Counted from the stretch's first letter, positions 15,305 to 26,242 are shown. The stretch: DNA of 42,721 nt from Methylobacterium crusticola (GCF_003574465.1 NZ_QOWC01000058.1:1-42721); one strand, 5' to 3'. Notes: a model not told the origin generated them from the sequence alone. Made by a program: numbers and translations.

Positions 15305-15794
15305 GGCGGCAGGACGGTCCCTGAAACGACATCGCGGAAATCTCCTTTCCGTATAACGCAGCGTCACGCGGCCCGATACGGGAAATCTGCGGCCGATCCC
15401 GCCGCCAGGTGAGCACCGATCGACGCGCGGCGTCTGTAAGAACCTGGAGACCGGCAATGGAGATCTGCAACGGAGACTCGGCGGATCCCCGGCGAAGGTC
15501 GGCGCCGTTGCCGCGCGGGCGTGAATCCGGGTATTCGGTCGGCACGCGCGCGACCCGCACCGGCCGATCGGTCCGATCGACTGCAAACCGCACCGCCCCG
15601 GCCTGCGCGATGCGGTGCCGAACCGATTAGTGCGGTCTGCCAGCACTCATCCATTGATGCTGCCAACGACGGCGTCGTCCGATGTCGTCGCGATGACGCG
15701 TGCTTGATCTTAACCGATGCTTAACCACATCATCGCACGCTTGGCTGGCAAACTATTCCCGCACCCGAGGGCATCACCGCGGCGAGGAGGTTCC
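15305..15794. other. Divergent intergenic region between bcsS and usg
   Basis: About 490 bases. On the minus strand, TTATAC (about 15350-15355) followed by AAGGAG and ATG 15332 looks like a promoter with a very short leader, yet that ATG is out of frame with bcsS. On the plus strand a CtrA-type box lies at 15710-15726. Open frames in the middle have no recognisable products. Nothing resembling tRNA or a known riboswitch is seen. Confidence 0.5.
15710..15726 (+). promoter_or_regulatory. CtrA-type box TTAA-N7-TTAA upstream of usg
   Basis: TTAACCGATGCTTAACC matches the CtrA consensus (two TTAA half-sites seven bases apart, each followed by C) exactly. It ends 68 bases before the usg start and lies between a possible TTGATC -35 (15704-15709) and ACATCA (15727-15732). 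Confidence 0.65.
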
Positions 15795-16064
15795 ATGGTC
15801 TCCAAGGAGTTCATGCGTCGGATCGAGGGCTACGGCCTGACGACGGCCCACATCCTCTACCGCATCCCCGACCACCCCGGCGTGCTCCAGACCTTCGTCT
15901 GGCAGGAATACGACCTCGCGCCCCGCTTCCCCGTGCTGACGGATTTCCTGTCCTTCTGGGAGCGCGAGCTCGACGGGCCGCTGCACTCGGTGCGGGTGGC
16001 CCACTCGCACCTGATCAAGCCGGCGGAGTTCCGGACCGTGAACGGCGTGCTGACGCTGCACTGA
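15795..16064 (+). CDS. usg: Usg family protein
   Basis: An 89-residue protein whose sequence MVSKEFMRRIEGYGLTTAHI, IPDHPGVLQTFVWQEYDLAP, DGPLHSVRVAHSHLIKPAEF is strongly characteristic of the Usg family, a small conserved protein of alphaproteobacteria first named from a Caulobacter locus. The biochemical role is unknown. The start is fixed by GAGGAGG (15784-15790) four bases before ATG 15795; the frame is open upstream to 15717, but that extension is not family-like. It is monocistronic and has a CtrA-type box in its promoter region, suggesting cell-cycle control. Confidence 0.92.
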   Translation: MVSKEFMRRIEGYGLTTAHILYRIPDHPGVLQTFVWQEYDLAPRFPVLTDFLSFWERELDGPLHSVRVAHSHLIKPAEFRTVNGVLTLH

Positions 16065-16293
16065 GGCGGGCCGGGGCGCGGTTTTCATCCGGGCTGCCCC
16101 ACGAATGCCCGCTTGGCCGTGTCTGAGCACCGGGGCGGGAACGGTACGCCCGCATCGGCGATTCACCTCGGTGAGCAATGCACAGACGATTCCTCTCGGC
16201 GGCCCGGCCGCTGCGCGCGCGCCTCGGGCGGCTGCCCCCGGCTCCCCCCCGCGAGGGCGAGCGCGGCCACGCCGCCGCGGCGCGGGCCCGCGG

Positions 16294-16321
16294 GTTGGCC
16301 CGGCCACCGGACTGGGCTAGA
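16294..16321 (+). promoter_or_regulatory. Possible promoter TTGGCC - 16 bp - CTAGAG ahead of exoD
   Basis: TTGGCC and CTAGAG with a 16-base spacer lie about 40 bases before the TTG start at 16361. The match is moderate; its main value is that it favours the shorter exoD reading over the upstream ATG at 16178. Confidence 0.3.
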
Positions 16322-16360
16322 GGGGAGCCCGCCAACCCGGCACCGGACGGCCCAGCCCCC

Positions 16361-16987
16361 TTGACCCAATTCGCGCGTACTTCCGAGGTCCTCACCGTCC
16401 TGGCCGCCCAGGAATCGGAGCGGCTCACCGTGGGAGACATCGTGTCGGTCCTGCGCGACCGGGCCTTCGCGCTCCTCGTGGTGCTGCTCGGCCTGCCCAA
16501 CTGCCTGCCGATGCCGCCGCCGATCCCGCTGATCTGCGGCCTGCTCCTCGCCCTGGTGGCGGCGCAGATCGCCGCAGGCATGTCGGCCCCCTGGCTGCCC
16601 CGCACCCTCCTCGGCCGCTCCATCGCCCGGGCCGACCTGCAGCGGGCCGTGGCGCGCGCCGTGCCGCTCCTGCGCCGGCTCGAGCGCTGGTCCCGGCCGC
16701 GGCTGCGGGTGTTCGAGAACGGCATCGGCATGCGCACGATGGGGCTCCTGCTCCTCGCGCTGGCGCTGGTGCTGATCGTCGCGGCGCCCCTGGTCGGGCA
16801 GATCCCCCTCGGGCTCGCCGTCACGCTGATGGGCCTCGGGCTCGTGGAGCGCGACGGCATCGTGGTGGTGGCTGGCCTCACCGTCGGCGTGCTCGGGGTG
16901 CTCCTGAACCTCGGCTTCGTCTACGCGGTCTTCACCGCCATCGTCGGCCTCCTCAACCTCGGGGCGGTCTCGCGCGGTTTCGTCTGA
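16361..16987 (+). CDS. exoD: Exopolysaccharide synthesis protein ExoD
   Basis: A 208-residue inner-membrane protein. SEVLTVLAAQESERLTVGDIVSVLRDRAFALLVVLLGLPNCLPMPPP is typical of the ExoD N-terminal half (I read it in two parts around residues 7-55), and further hydrophobic segments lie at about 60-80, 123-160 and 160-195. ExoD is needed for normal exopolysaccharide and nodule invasion in Sinorhizobium; its mechanism is unknown. I favour the TTG start at 16361 because homology begins there and a promoter-like sequence lies just before it; an ATG at 16178 in the same frame would add 61 low-complexity residues. No clear ribosome site supports either. It stands alone between usg and the convergent mocA. 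Confidence 0.82.
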   Translation: MTQFARTSEVLTVLAAQESERLTVGDIVSVLRDRAFALLVVLLGLPNCLPMPPPIPLICGLLLALVAAQIAAGMSAPWLPRTLLGRSIARADLQRAVARAVPLLRRLERWSRPRLRVFENGIGMRTMGLLLLALALVLIVAAPLVGQIPLGLAVTLMGLGLVERDGIVVVAGLTVGVLGVLLNLGFVYAVFTAIVGLLNLGAVSRGFV

Positions 16988-17030
16988 CGGAGCGGCTCCC
17001 CGGGCGGGCCGGCCTGCGGCCCGCGCCGCC

Positions 17031-17666
17031 TCAGCGCGCCGTCCCGCCGAGGCCCGCCAGGGCCGCCGGCGTGTCGACGTCGAGCAGGATCCCGGCCTCC
17101 TCGACCGGCACCTCCAGGACGTCGCTCCGGGCCGCCAGCAGGGGCCCGGCGCCGCGGTCGCCGGCGAGGGACGACAGGCCGTCCGCGAGCAGGCGCCGGT
17201 TCAGCAGCACCGGGTTGCCCCGCCGCCCCGCCCGCACCGGCACCACGGCGGCGGGGGCCGGAGCGCCGCCCGCGGCGGCCTCCCGGAACGCGCCCGCGAG
17301 CCGCACCAGCAGGCCGGCGCCGATCCGCGGCATGTCGCCGAGGAGCACGATCGCCCCCTCGACGGCGTCCGGCAGCGCCGCGAGCCCGGCCCTGAGGGAG
17401 GTCGCCATGCCGTCCGCGTAGGCCGGGTTGCGCACCAGGGTCAGGGGCAGCCCGCGCAGCGCCGCGCGGACCTCCGGCTCGGCGTGGCCGAGCACCGCCA
17501 CCACCGGCCCGAGGCCCGAGGCCAGGGTCGTCGCGGCCAGGGCCGCCGCGGCGGCGTGGCGCACCAGCGGCTCGCCGTCGAGGCGGGCGAGGAGCTTCGG
17601 CTCCGGGCCGAACCGGGTGCCGCGCCCGGCCGCCAGCAGCACGAGGCCGACCGGCGCCTCAGGCAT
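17031..17666 (-). CDS. mocA: Molybdenum cofactor cytidylyltransferase (MocA-like)
   Basis: A 211-residue nucleotidyltransferase. GLVLLAAGRGTRFGPEPKLLA is the nucleotide-binding signature, RNPAYADGMATSLRAGLAAL and AIVLLGDMPRI (metal-binding Asp) follow, and GRRGNPVLLNR with GDRGAGPLL completes the MobA/MocA pattern. It attaches CMP to Mo-molybdopterin, giving the MCD form used by CO-dehydrogenase-type hydroxylases. It is the last gene of the cox cluster and overlaps the preceding gene by 8 bases. The context makes MocA (CTP) far more likely than MobA (GTP), though specificity is inferred. Confidence 0.88.
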   Translation of the reverse strand: MPEAPVGLVLLAAGRGTRFGPEPKLLARLDGEPLVRHAAAAALAATTLASGLGPVVAVLGHAEPEVRAALRGLPLTLVRNPAYADGMATSLRAGLAALPDAVEGAIVLLGDMPRIGAGLLVRLAGAFREAAAGGAPAPAAVVPVRAGRRGNPVLLNRRLLADGLSSLAGDRGAGPLLAARSDVLEVPVEEAGILLDVDTPAALAGLGGTAR

Positions 17667-18681
17667 CCGCGTCGCTCCCGCCCCCGGACCGGGGCTGGGG
17701 CCGCGACACGATCTCCATCAGCAGCCCGCCGACGCCGAAGCCGACGATGTCCTGGCGGGTGACGGGCAGATCCGCGAGCAGGCGGTGCAGGATCCAGTCG
17801 AAGCCGTTCTCCTTGGGGGAGCGGGCGCAGCCCGGCGCGCCGATCACCGGCACGGCGCCGAGGCGGCCGAGGAGCAGCAGGTTCCCGGGATCGACCGGCA
17901 TGCCGAGGTGGTCGACCCGCCCGCCCGCGGCCTCGATCCCGGCCGGGATGACGTCGCGCCGGTCGGCGATGGCGGAGGCGCCGAACACCACCGCGAGGTC
18001 GGCCCCGTCCCGCTCCACCGCGTCCCGCAGGGCGCCCGCCACGGCGGCGGCCTCGTGCGGCACCCGCACCTCGGCGGCGAGCGCCGCGCCGGTGGGCGCG
18101 AGGCGCGCCTCGAGGGTGCGCAGGGTCTTCTCCACCACGCTCGCCTTGAGGCCGGGCAGCAGGGTCGAGACCGCCGCGACCCGCCGGCGCCGGTAGGGCG
18201 CGACCCGGATCGCCGGCGCCGCCGCGGCGGCGAGCGCCCGGTCCAGCACCGCGCCCGGCACGGCGTACGGGATGATCTTGACGGTCGCCACCATCTCGCC
18301 GGGCACGACCGGCTTGAAGGCCGGGAGCGTCGCCAGGGTCACGGCCTCGTCGACGCCGTTCACGGCCGCGACGACGGCCGGGTCGAGGCACAGCACCCCG
18401 GCCTCGGCGGCGTGGAGGTTGGAGCGCCCGGTGAACGGGGGCTCGACGGTGAGGCCCGGGCCGGCCGCCGCGCGCGCCAGGGCGTGGGCGGCGTCGTCCT
18501 CGCCGACGTCGCCCGCCTCGAGCGCGACGGCGACGACCTCGCGGATGCCGGCCGCCGCGAGGCGGAGCGCGTCCTCGCGGCCGATCACCCGGCCCTTGCG
18601 CACCACCGCGTCGCCGGCCCGCACCGAGTGGGCGGCGATGAGCCCGGCGGCCTCCGCCACCGGAACCGGCCCGAACCTCAT
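17659..18681 (-). CDS. Molybdopterin-binding domain protein of the cox cluster
   Basis: A 340-residue protein. The N-terminal half (MRFGPVPVAEAAGLIAAHSV, DAVVRKGRVI, EDDAAHALARA) resembles the MoeA-like or CoxI-linked region. The C-terminal half carries a MoCF-type fold with AVVFGASAIADRRDVIPAGIEAAGG and the PVDPGNLLLLG, APGCARSPKENGFDWIL blocks. Proteins of this type accompany molybdenum hydroxylases and are thought to handle or insert the cofactor. Its ATG overlaps the preceding XdhC-like stop (ATGA) and its end overlaps mocA. The frame is open further upstream, but those residues are Arg-rich and overlap another gene. Confidence 0.85.
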   Translation of the reverse strand: MRFGPVPVAEAAGLIAAHSVRAGDAVVRKGRVIGREDALRLAAAGIREVVAVALEAGDVGEDDAAHALARAAAGPGLTVEPPFTGRSNLHAAEAGVLCLDPAVVAAVNGVDEAVTLATLPAFKPVVPGEMVATVKIIPYAVPGAVLDRALAAAAAPAIRVAPYRRRRVAAVSTLLPGLKASVVEKTLRTLEARLAPTGAALAAEVRVPHEAAAVAGALRDAVERDGADLAVVFGASAIADRRDVIPAGIEAAGGRVDHLGMPVDPGNLLLLGRLGAVPVIGAPGCARSPKENGFDWILHRLLADLPVTRQDIVGFGVGGLLMEIVSRPQPRSGGGSDADA

Positions 18682-19376
18682 GCGGGGGCCCGGCGCCGGT
18701 CCTGGCGCAGGGCGCCGATCACCTCGGCGAGCACCGAGACGGCGATCTCGGCCGGGCTCACGGCGCCGATGTCGAGGCCGATGGGCGCCCGGATGCGGGC
18801 GATCTCGGCCTCCGAGAGCCCCGCCGCCCCGAGGCGCTCGACGCGCCGCCCGTGCGTCTTGCGCGAGCCGAGCGCGCCGACGTAGAAGCACGCGGCCCGG
18901 GAGGCGGCGACGAGCGCCGGGTCGTCGATCTTGGGGTCGTGGGTCAGGGCCGCGACGGCCGTGTAGCGGTCGAGGGGCGGCAGCCGGGAGAGCCCCTCGT
19001 CGGGCCAGAGCGGCAGCAGGGAGACGTCGGGGAAGCGCTCGGGCGTCGCGAAGGCGGTGCGGGGATCGATCACCGTGACGTCGAGGTCGACGAGCGCCGC
19101 CATGGGCGCGAGCGCCTGGCTGATGTGGACGGCGCCGATCACCACGAGCCGCGGCGGGGGCACCTGCACGGTGAGGAAGAGCGGTCCGCCCCCGGCCTCG
19201 ACGATCCCGCTCCTGCCGGACCGGAAGCGGGCGAGCAGCTCGGGGGCGAGGGGGTCGGCCTCGGCGTCGGCCTCGCGCACGAGGCGCTGCGTCCCGTCCG
19301 CGACGGCCGTGACCAGGATGGCGGCGCGGCGGGCGGCGCGCTCGCGGTTGAGGTCCCGCAGGAGGTCGAGCTTCAC
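18678..19376 (-). CDS. XdhC/CoxF-like protein, Rossmann (C-terminal) domain
   Basis: A 232-residue protein. The C-terminal XdhC domain is clear: PPRLVVIGAVHISQALAPMA, VTVIDPRTAF, AVAALTHDPKIDDPAL, FYVGALGSRKTHGRR and IGLDIGAVSPAEIAVSVLAE. XdhC proteins bind the molybdenum cofactor and load it, after sulfuration, into xanthine-dehydrogenase-type enzymes. The usual N-terminal XdhC domain is encoded separately by the gene just upstream (7-base gap), so the pair equals one split XdhC. Start is GTG 19376. It shares ATGA with the downstream molybdopterin-binding gene. Confidence 0.9.
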   Translation of the reverse strand: MKLDLLRDLNRERAARRAAILVTAVADGTQRLVREADAEADPLAPELLARFRSGRSGIVEAGGGPLFLTVQVPPPRLVVIGAVHISQALAPMAALVDLDVTVIDPRTAFATPERFPDVSLLPLWPDEGLSRLPPLDRYTAVAALTHDPKIDDPALVAASRAACFYVGALGSRKTHGRRVERLGAAGLSEAEIARIRAPIGLDIGAVSPAEIAVSVLAEVIGALRQDRRRAPA

Positions 19377-19383
19377 GGCCGCC

Positions 19384-19707
<324 letters not shown>

Positions 19708-19768
19708 GGCGGTGGCCTCCCGCGCGCCGGCCCGTGGCCCCGAGCGCGCGACACGCACAAGGTAGGTG

Positions 19769-20968
19769 TCAGCCGGCCGCGCGCAACCACGCCGTCGGAT
19801 CGGCCGCGCGGGACGGGGCTGCGCCGAGCGCGCGGCAGAGGTCCGCCATCGCGGCGAGGCTGTGGATCGGCCGGAAGTCGTCGACGTGGGGCAGCATGGC
19901 CCGGATGCCGGTGGCGCGGGCCGCGAAGCCCTCGAAGCGCAGGAGCGGGTTGAGCCAGACCAGGCGCCGGCACGAGCGCCGGAGCCGGTCCATCTCGAAG
20001 GTCAGCTCCGGCGTGACCTCGCGCTCGAGCCCGTCCGTGAACAGCAGCACGACCGCCCCGCCCCCCAGGACCCGCCGCGACCAGCGCCGGTTGAAGACGT
20101 GCAGCGCCTCGGCGATGCGGGTGCCGCCCTCCCAGTCCTGCGCCCGGCCGCTCGCCCGCGCCAGCGCCTCGTCCGGGTCGCGGCGGGCGAGCTCGCGGGT
20201 GATGTTGGTGAGCCGCGTCGCGAACACGAAGCTGTGCACGCGGCGCTTCTCGCTCACGGCGTGCAGGAAGTGCAGGAACAGCCGGGAATACTCCGCCATC
20301 GAGCCGGAGATGTCGCAGAGGGCGACGAGGGGCGGCGGGCGCACCCGGGGGCTCCGGAAGGCGAGGTCGATGGCCCCGCCCGCCCGCACGGTGCGGCGGA
20401 AGCTGCGGCGGGGGTCGATGCGGCCCCGCGCCGTCGCCTCGAAGCGGCGCGTCGGCGTCGCGTCGTCGGGCATCCGCAGGGCCGCGATCAGGCGCCGGGC
20501 CTGCGCGACCTCGTCGGCGCTCATCTGGGCGAAGTCCTTGGCCTTGAGCACCTCGCGCTCGGAGACCGACAGGTAGGCGGTGGAGAGGTCCTCCTCCTTC
20601 ACCTCGGGCGGCCGGCGCTCGACCTTCGGGCTCAGGGCCTCGCGCACCCGCAGGGCGCCGGGATTGGGGGCCTTGGGCGGCGCCTTGTCGGGCGCCACCG
20701 GCGACATCTGGGCGATCATCGCCTCGATCAGGTCGCGCCGGCGCCAGAACAGCCGGAACGCCTCGGCGAACAGGGCCGAGTGCTCGTGCCGGCGCACCAG
20801 CACGGCGTGGAGCGTCCAGTAGAACTCCTCCCGGGTGCCGATGGCGGCGGCCTCGACCGCCGTCACGGCGTCGAGCACGTCGCCCGGCCCCACGGGCAGG
20901 CCGGCCGCCCGGAGCGCCCGGGCGAAGTAGGCGATGTTGGCGGGGAGCCGGCCGCTGCTCTGGCTCAT
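19769..20968 (-). CDS. coxE: CoxE-like von Willebrand factor A protein
   Basis: A 399-residue VWA protein. The MIDAS motif is ALCDISGSMAEYSR, preceded by RRTVRAGGAIDLAFRSPRVRPPP and followed by WEGGTRIAEAL and VVLLFTDGLEREV. With the MoxR-type ATPase CoxD it forms an ATPase/VWA chaperone pair that matures the Cu/Mo active site of CO dehydrogenases. The role in a form II enzyme is inferred by analogy. ATG 20968 overlaps the coxD stop (ATGA). The frame is open well upstream, but that region is the coxD gene read in another frame. Confidence 0.92.
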   Translation of the reverse strand: MSQSSGRLPANIAYFARALRAAGLPVGPGDVLDAVTAVEAAAIGTREEFYWTLHAVLVRRHEHSALFAEAFRLFWRRRDLIEAMIAQMSPVAPDKAPPKAPNPGALRVREALSPKVERRPPEVKEEDLSTAYLSVSEREVLKAKDFAQMSADEVAQARRLIAALRMPDDATPTRRFEATARGRIDPRRSFRRTVRAGGAIDLAFRSPRVRPPPLVALCDISGSMAEYSRLFLHFLHAVSEKRRVHSFVFATRLTNITRELARRDPDEALARASGRAQDWEGGTRIAEALHVFNRRWSRRVLGGGAVVLLFTDGLEREVTPELTFEMDRLRRSCRRLVWLNPLLRFEGFAARATGIRAMLPHVDDFRPIHSLAAMADLCRALGAAPSRAADPTAWLRAAG

Positions 20969-21867
20969 CGGGCGGCGGACCGCACCTCGTCGAGCAGGGC
21001 CTTGGCGCGGCCGCCCTGCATGGCCTGGATGTCGTCCTGGTACTTCAGCAGCACGCCGAGCGTGTCGATGACGAGCGTCGGGTCGAGCGCGATGGCGTCG
21101 AGCTCGACGAGCGCCGTCGCCCAGTCGAGGGTCTCGGCGACGCCCGGCGCCTTGAACAGGTCCTCCTTGCGGATCGCCTGCACGAAGGCGACGACGTCGC
21201 GCGAGAGGGAGGCGGGGGCGTCCGGCAGGCGGGTCCTGAGGATCTCGAGCTCGCGGGCGGCGTCCGGGTAGTCGACCCAGTGGTAGAGGCAGCGCCGCTT
21301 GAGGGCGTCGTGGATCTCGCGGGTCCGGTTCGAGGTCAGGATCACCACCGGCGCCCCGGCGGCCCGGATGGTGCCGAGCTCCGGGATCGTGACCTGGAAG
21401 TCGGACAGGACCTCGAGCAGGAAGGCCTCGAAGGCCTCGTCCGTGCGGTCGAGCTCGTCGATCAGCAGCACCGGCGCGCCGCCCTCCCCCGGCTCCAGGG
21501 CCCGCAGCAGGGGCCGGCGGATCAGGTAGCGCTCGGAGAACAGCTCCGCCTCGAGGCGCGAGCGGTCGACGCTCCCGCCCGCCTCCGCGAGGCGGATCGC
21601 CATCATCTGTCCGGCGTAGTTCCACTCGTAGACGGCGGCCGCGACGTCGAGCCCCTCGTAGCATTGCAGCCGGATCAGGGACCGCCCGAGGCCGCGGGCC
21701 AGCACCTTGGCGATCTCGGTCTTGCCGACGCCCGCCTCCCCCTCGAGGAAGAGCGGCCGCCCGAGCTTGAGGGACAGGAACACCACCGTGGCGAGCGCCC
21801 GGTCGGCGACGTAGCCGGCGGAGGAGAGCAGCGCCAGGGTGGCGTCGATGGAGGTGGGCAGGGTCAT
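20965..21867 (-). CDS. coxD: CoxD-like MoxR-family AAA+ ATPase
   Basis: A 300-residue AAA+ protein. Walker A is GEAGVGKTE (43-51), Walker B is VLLIDELDR, sensor 1 is VILTSNRTREIHDAL and the arginine finger lies in KRRCLYHW. The N-terminal LSLKLGRPLFLEG and QCYEGLDVAAAVYEWNY are specific to the CoxD branch. It is thought to unfold or remodel the large subunit so that sulfur and metal can be added. It is coupled to coxE. It is preceded by a 144-base gap that contains a 24-bp palindrome, so it may have its own expression level. Confidence 0.92.
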   Translation of the reverse strand: MTLPTSIDATLALLSSAGYVADRALATVVFLSLKLGRPLFLEGEAGVGKTEIAKVLARGLGRSLIRLQCYEGLDVAAAVYEWNYAGQMMAIRLAEAGGSVDRSRLEAELFSERYLIRRPLLRALEPGEGGAPVLLIDELDRTDEAFEAFLLEVLSDFQVTIPELGTIRAAGAPVVILTSNRTREIHDALKRRCLYHWVDYPDAARELEILRTRLPDAPASLSRDVVAFVQAIRKEDLFKAPGVAETLDWATALVELDAIALDPTLVIDTLGVLLKYQDDIQAMQGGRAKALLDEVRSAAR

Positions 21868-21980
21868 TCGGCTTCCGTGGAGTGCGCCAGCATTGTCGCG
21901 CGGCGGGCGGTCGTTTGCAGCCCCGCGACGGGCCGGCGCCGGGGCCGGCGGGAGGGCGACCGCCCCCCCGGGGAGCGGGC

Positions 21981-22004
21981 GGTCTCCCCCCGCGGGGGGA
22001 GACC
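21981..22004. terminator. 24-bp perfect palindrome between coxM and coxD
   Basis: GGTCTCCCCCCG is followed directly by its reverse complement CGGGGGGAGACC. In the minus-strand transcript it lies 7 bases past the coxM stop and forms a very stable hairpin. No U-run follows, so it may weaken transcription into coxD-E or protect the coxSLM message rather than end it fully. Confidence 0.5.
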
Positions 22005-22011
22005 CCGGGCG

Positions 22012-22815
22012 CTAACGGTCGGCCGCCTTCTGGACCGCGCGGCGGGCCATGACGCCGATCAGGTGCGCCCGGTAGGCGGCGTCGGCGTGCAGGTCGCTGT
22101 TGAGGTTCGCCGGCGAGGCCGACAGGCCGTCGAGGGATTTCGGCGAGAAGCGCTTGGCCAGCGCCTCCTCGGCCTCCGTCCAGCGGAAGACGCCGTTCGA
22201 GCCCGCCCCCGTCACGGTGACCCGGATGTCGCTCGGGCGCTTGGCCACGAACACGCCCACGAGGGCGTAGCGCGAGGCCGGGTTGCGGAACTTCTCGTAG
22301 GCGGCCTTGTGGGGGATCGGGAACGACACCGAGGTGACGATCTCGCCCTCTTCGAGCGCGGTCTCGAACAGCCCCGTGAAGTAGTCCTCGGCCGCGATCT
22401 TGCGCTTGTTGGTGCCGATGGTGGCGCCGAGGGCCAGGCAGGCGGCCGGGTAGTCGGCGGCGGGATCGTTGTTGGCGACGGAGCCCCCGATGGTGCCGCG
22501 GTGGCGCACCGCGGGGTCGCCGATCAGGGCGGCGAGCTCGGTCAGGGCCGGGATCGCCTCCCGGATCTCGGCCGAATCCGCCACCATGGCGTGGGTGGCC
22601 ATCGCGCCGATCGTGACGGCGCGGGGCGTGCGCTCGATGCCCGCGAGGTCGGGCACCCGGGCGAGGTCGACGAGGCTGCCGGGCGCCGCGAGGCGCTGCT
22701 TCATCGTCGGCAGCAGGGTGTGGCCGCCGGCCACGATCTTGGCGTCGGCGTCCTTGGCGAGGAGGCCGGCGGCCTCCTTCAGGCTGGTCGGGTGGTGGTA
22801 GGCGAAGGCGTACAT
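22012..22815 (-). CDS. coxM: CO dehydrogenase-type medium subunit CoxM (FAD)
   Basis: A 267-residue FAD-binding subunit. The N-terminus [19 protein letters not shown], the FAD motif [14 protein letters not shown] (29-42) and [17 protein letters not shown] (around 108-124) are standard; [13 protein letters not shown] is in the C-terminal domain. It passes electrons from the Fe-S subunit to FAD and then to quinone or another acceptor. It follows coxL by 13 bases, completing the S-L-M order that is typical of form II enzymes. Confidence 0.93.
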   Translation of the reverse strand: MYAFAYHHPTSLKEAAGLLAKDADAKIVAGGHTLLPTMKQRLAAPGSLVDLARVPDLAGIERTPRAVTIGAMATHAMVADSAEIREAIPALTELAALIGDPAVRHRGTIGGSVANNDPAADYPAACLALGATIGTNKRKIAAEDYFTGLFETALEEGEIVTSVSFPIPHKAAYEKFRNPASRYALVGVFVAKRPSDIRVTVTGAGSNGVFRWTEAEEALAKRFSPKSLDGLSASPANLNSDLHADAAYRAHLIGVMARRAVQKAADR

Positions 22816-22828
22816 CGGGGGTCCCCTC

Positions 22829-25198
<2,370 letters not shown>

Positions 25199-25308
25199 GG
25201 TCTCTCTCCCGTGATGGCCTGGCGCGGGCCCGTCGGGGCGCCGGCTCGGTCGCGGCCCGGCCCCGGACGGTTCGCCGCCGGACCGGACCTCCTGTCTTGG
25301 GGCCCCGT

Positions 25309-25378
25309 CCCGGGGTCCTGTCCCGGAGTCCCGGGGTCCAGTCCCGGGGTCCAGTCCCGGGGTCCTGTCCCGAGGTCC
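25309..25378. repeat. 13-bp tandem repeats between coxS and coxL
   Basis: The unit CCCGGGGTCCWGT recurs at 25309-25321, 25330-25342, 25343-25355 and 25356-25368, with a shortened copy (25322-25329) and a decayed copy (25369-25378). They fill part of the non-coding 214-base spacer inside the operon. Confidence 0.88.
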
Positions 25379-25412
25379 CGGCGCGCCGGGACCCCGCGGG
25401 CCCTCGGGCGCG

Positions 25413-25907
25413 CTACTCCGCGGCGGCCTGCTGCGGCCCGCCCGCCATGGCGGCGGCGCCCGCGCCGATCGCCTTGACGATGTTGTGGTAGCCCGTGCAG
25501 CGGCAGATGTTGCCCTCGAGCTCGTGCCGGATGGTGTGCTCGTCGAGGGCGTGGCCCTTGCGCCGCACGAGGTCCACCGCGGTCATGATCATGCCGGGCG
25601 TGCAGTAGCCGCACTGGAGGCCGTGGTGCTCCCGGAAGGCCGCCTGCATCGGGTGCAGGGCGCCGCCGGAGGCCAGGCCCTCGATGGTCGTGACCTCGCG
25701 GCCCTCGCACTGGACGGTGAGCACCGTGCAGGCCTTCACGGCCTGCCCGTCGAGGTGCACCACGCAGGCGCCGCACTGGCTCGTGTCGCAGCCCACATGC
25801 GTGCCCGTGAGGCGCAGGGAATCGCGCAGGTACTGCACCAGCAGGGTGCGCGGGTCGATGTCGGCGGTCACGGCCTTGCCGTTCACCGTCAGGCTGACGG
25901 AGCTCAT
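25413..25907 (-). CDS. coxS: CO dehydrogenase-type small [2Fe-2S] subunit CoxS
   Basis: A 164-residue iron-sulfur subunit with two clusters. The plant-type site uses Cys40, Cys45, Cys48 and Cys60 ([18 protein letters not shown]), and the second uses Cys99, Cys102, Cys135 and Cys137 ([11 protein letters not shown] and [16 protein letters not shown]). Length is usual. It wires electrons from the Mo site to [16 protein letters not shown] lies ahead of ATG 25907. The open frame upstream is not homologous. A possible promoter of its own lies about 110 bases upstream. Confidence 0.95.
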   Translation of the reverse strand: MSSVSLTVNGKAVTADIDPRTLLVQYLRDSLRLTGTHVGCDTSQCGACVVHLDGQAVKACTVLTVQCEGREVTTIEGLASGGALHPMQAAFREHHGLQCGYCTPGMIMTAVDLVRRKGHALDEHTIRHELEGNICRCTGYHNIVKAIGAGAAAMAGGPQQAAAE

Positions 25908-26242
25908 GGGATGCCTTCCTCCTCCTGGCCGATGCCCCCGGACCCTTGAGCGGGTCCCGTGCGGTGTGTGGACCAGGGCCGGCCGCGTCCTGGCTGGAAT
26001 TGCTCGAATTCGAGTGTCAACCGCCCGGAACGAACGGTCAAGGAGGGGTCCGGTGGACCTTTGGACGCCCAAACCGGCCGAAATCCCGCCAAACCGGCGC
26101 GGGCCGGCGCCTGCTGGCGCGGGCAGGCTCCCGGCCGCACGACGGGGCGGCCGATCGGCCGGGCGTGATCGAGCCGTGGGCAGAGGGCTGCCCGGCCGGG
26201 CGTGATCAAGCCCTGGGCAGGGGGACGCCCGGCCGGCGGGCG
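25908..26242. other. Non-coding spacer between coxG and coxS
   Basis: 335 bases inside the cox cluster. It holds a perfect -35 hexamer on the minus strand next to a 12-bp palindrome (26003-26020) and a 37-bp direct repeat with a third partial copy (26156-26242). I see no gene; the frames that stay open give repetitive Arg/Pro/Gly products. Confidence 0.55.
26003..26020 (-). promoter_or_regulatory. Possible coxS promoter with operator-like palindrome
   Basis: Read on the minus strand, TTGACA (26020-26015) is followed directly by the perfect palindrome CTCGAATTCGAG (26014-26003). No good -10 is found at 17 bases (CCAGCC), so the promoter may need an activator bound at the palindrome. It lies about 100 bases before the coxS start. 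Confidence 0.35.

Noticed and set aside
14478..15332. Frame starting at the strong ribosome site/ATG 15332
   Set aside because: Product is Arg-rich and unlike any protein; the neighbouring frame gives a clear BcsS. The mismatch is reported as a finding instead.
16178..16360. Longer exoD reading from ATG 16178
   Set aside because: Adds 61 low-complexity residues not typical of ExoD; a promoter-like sequence lies inside it. Not fully excluded.
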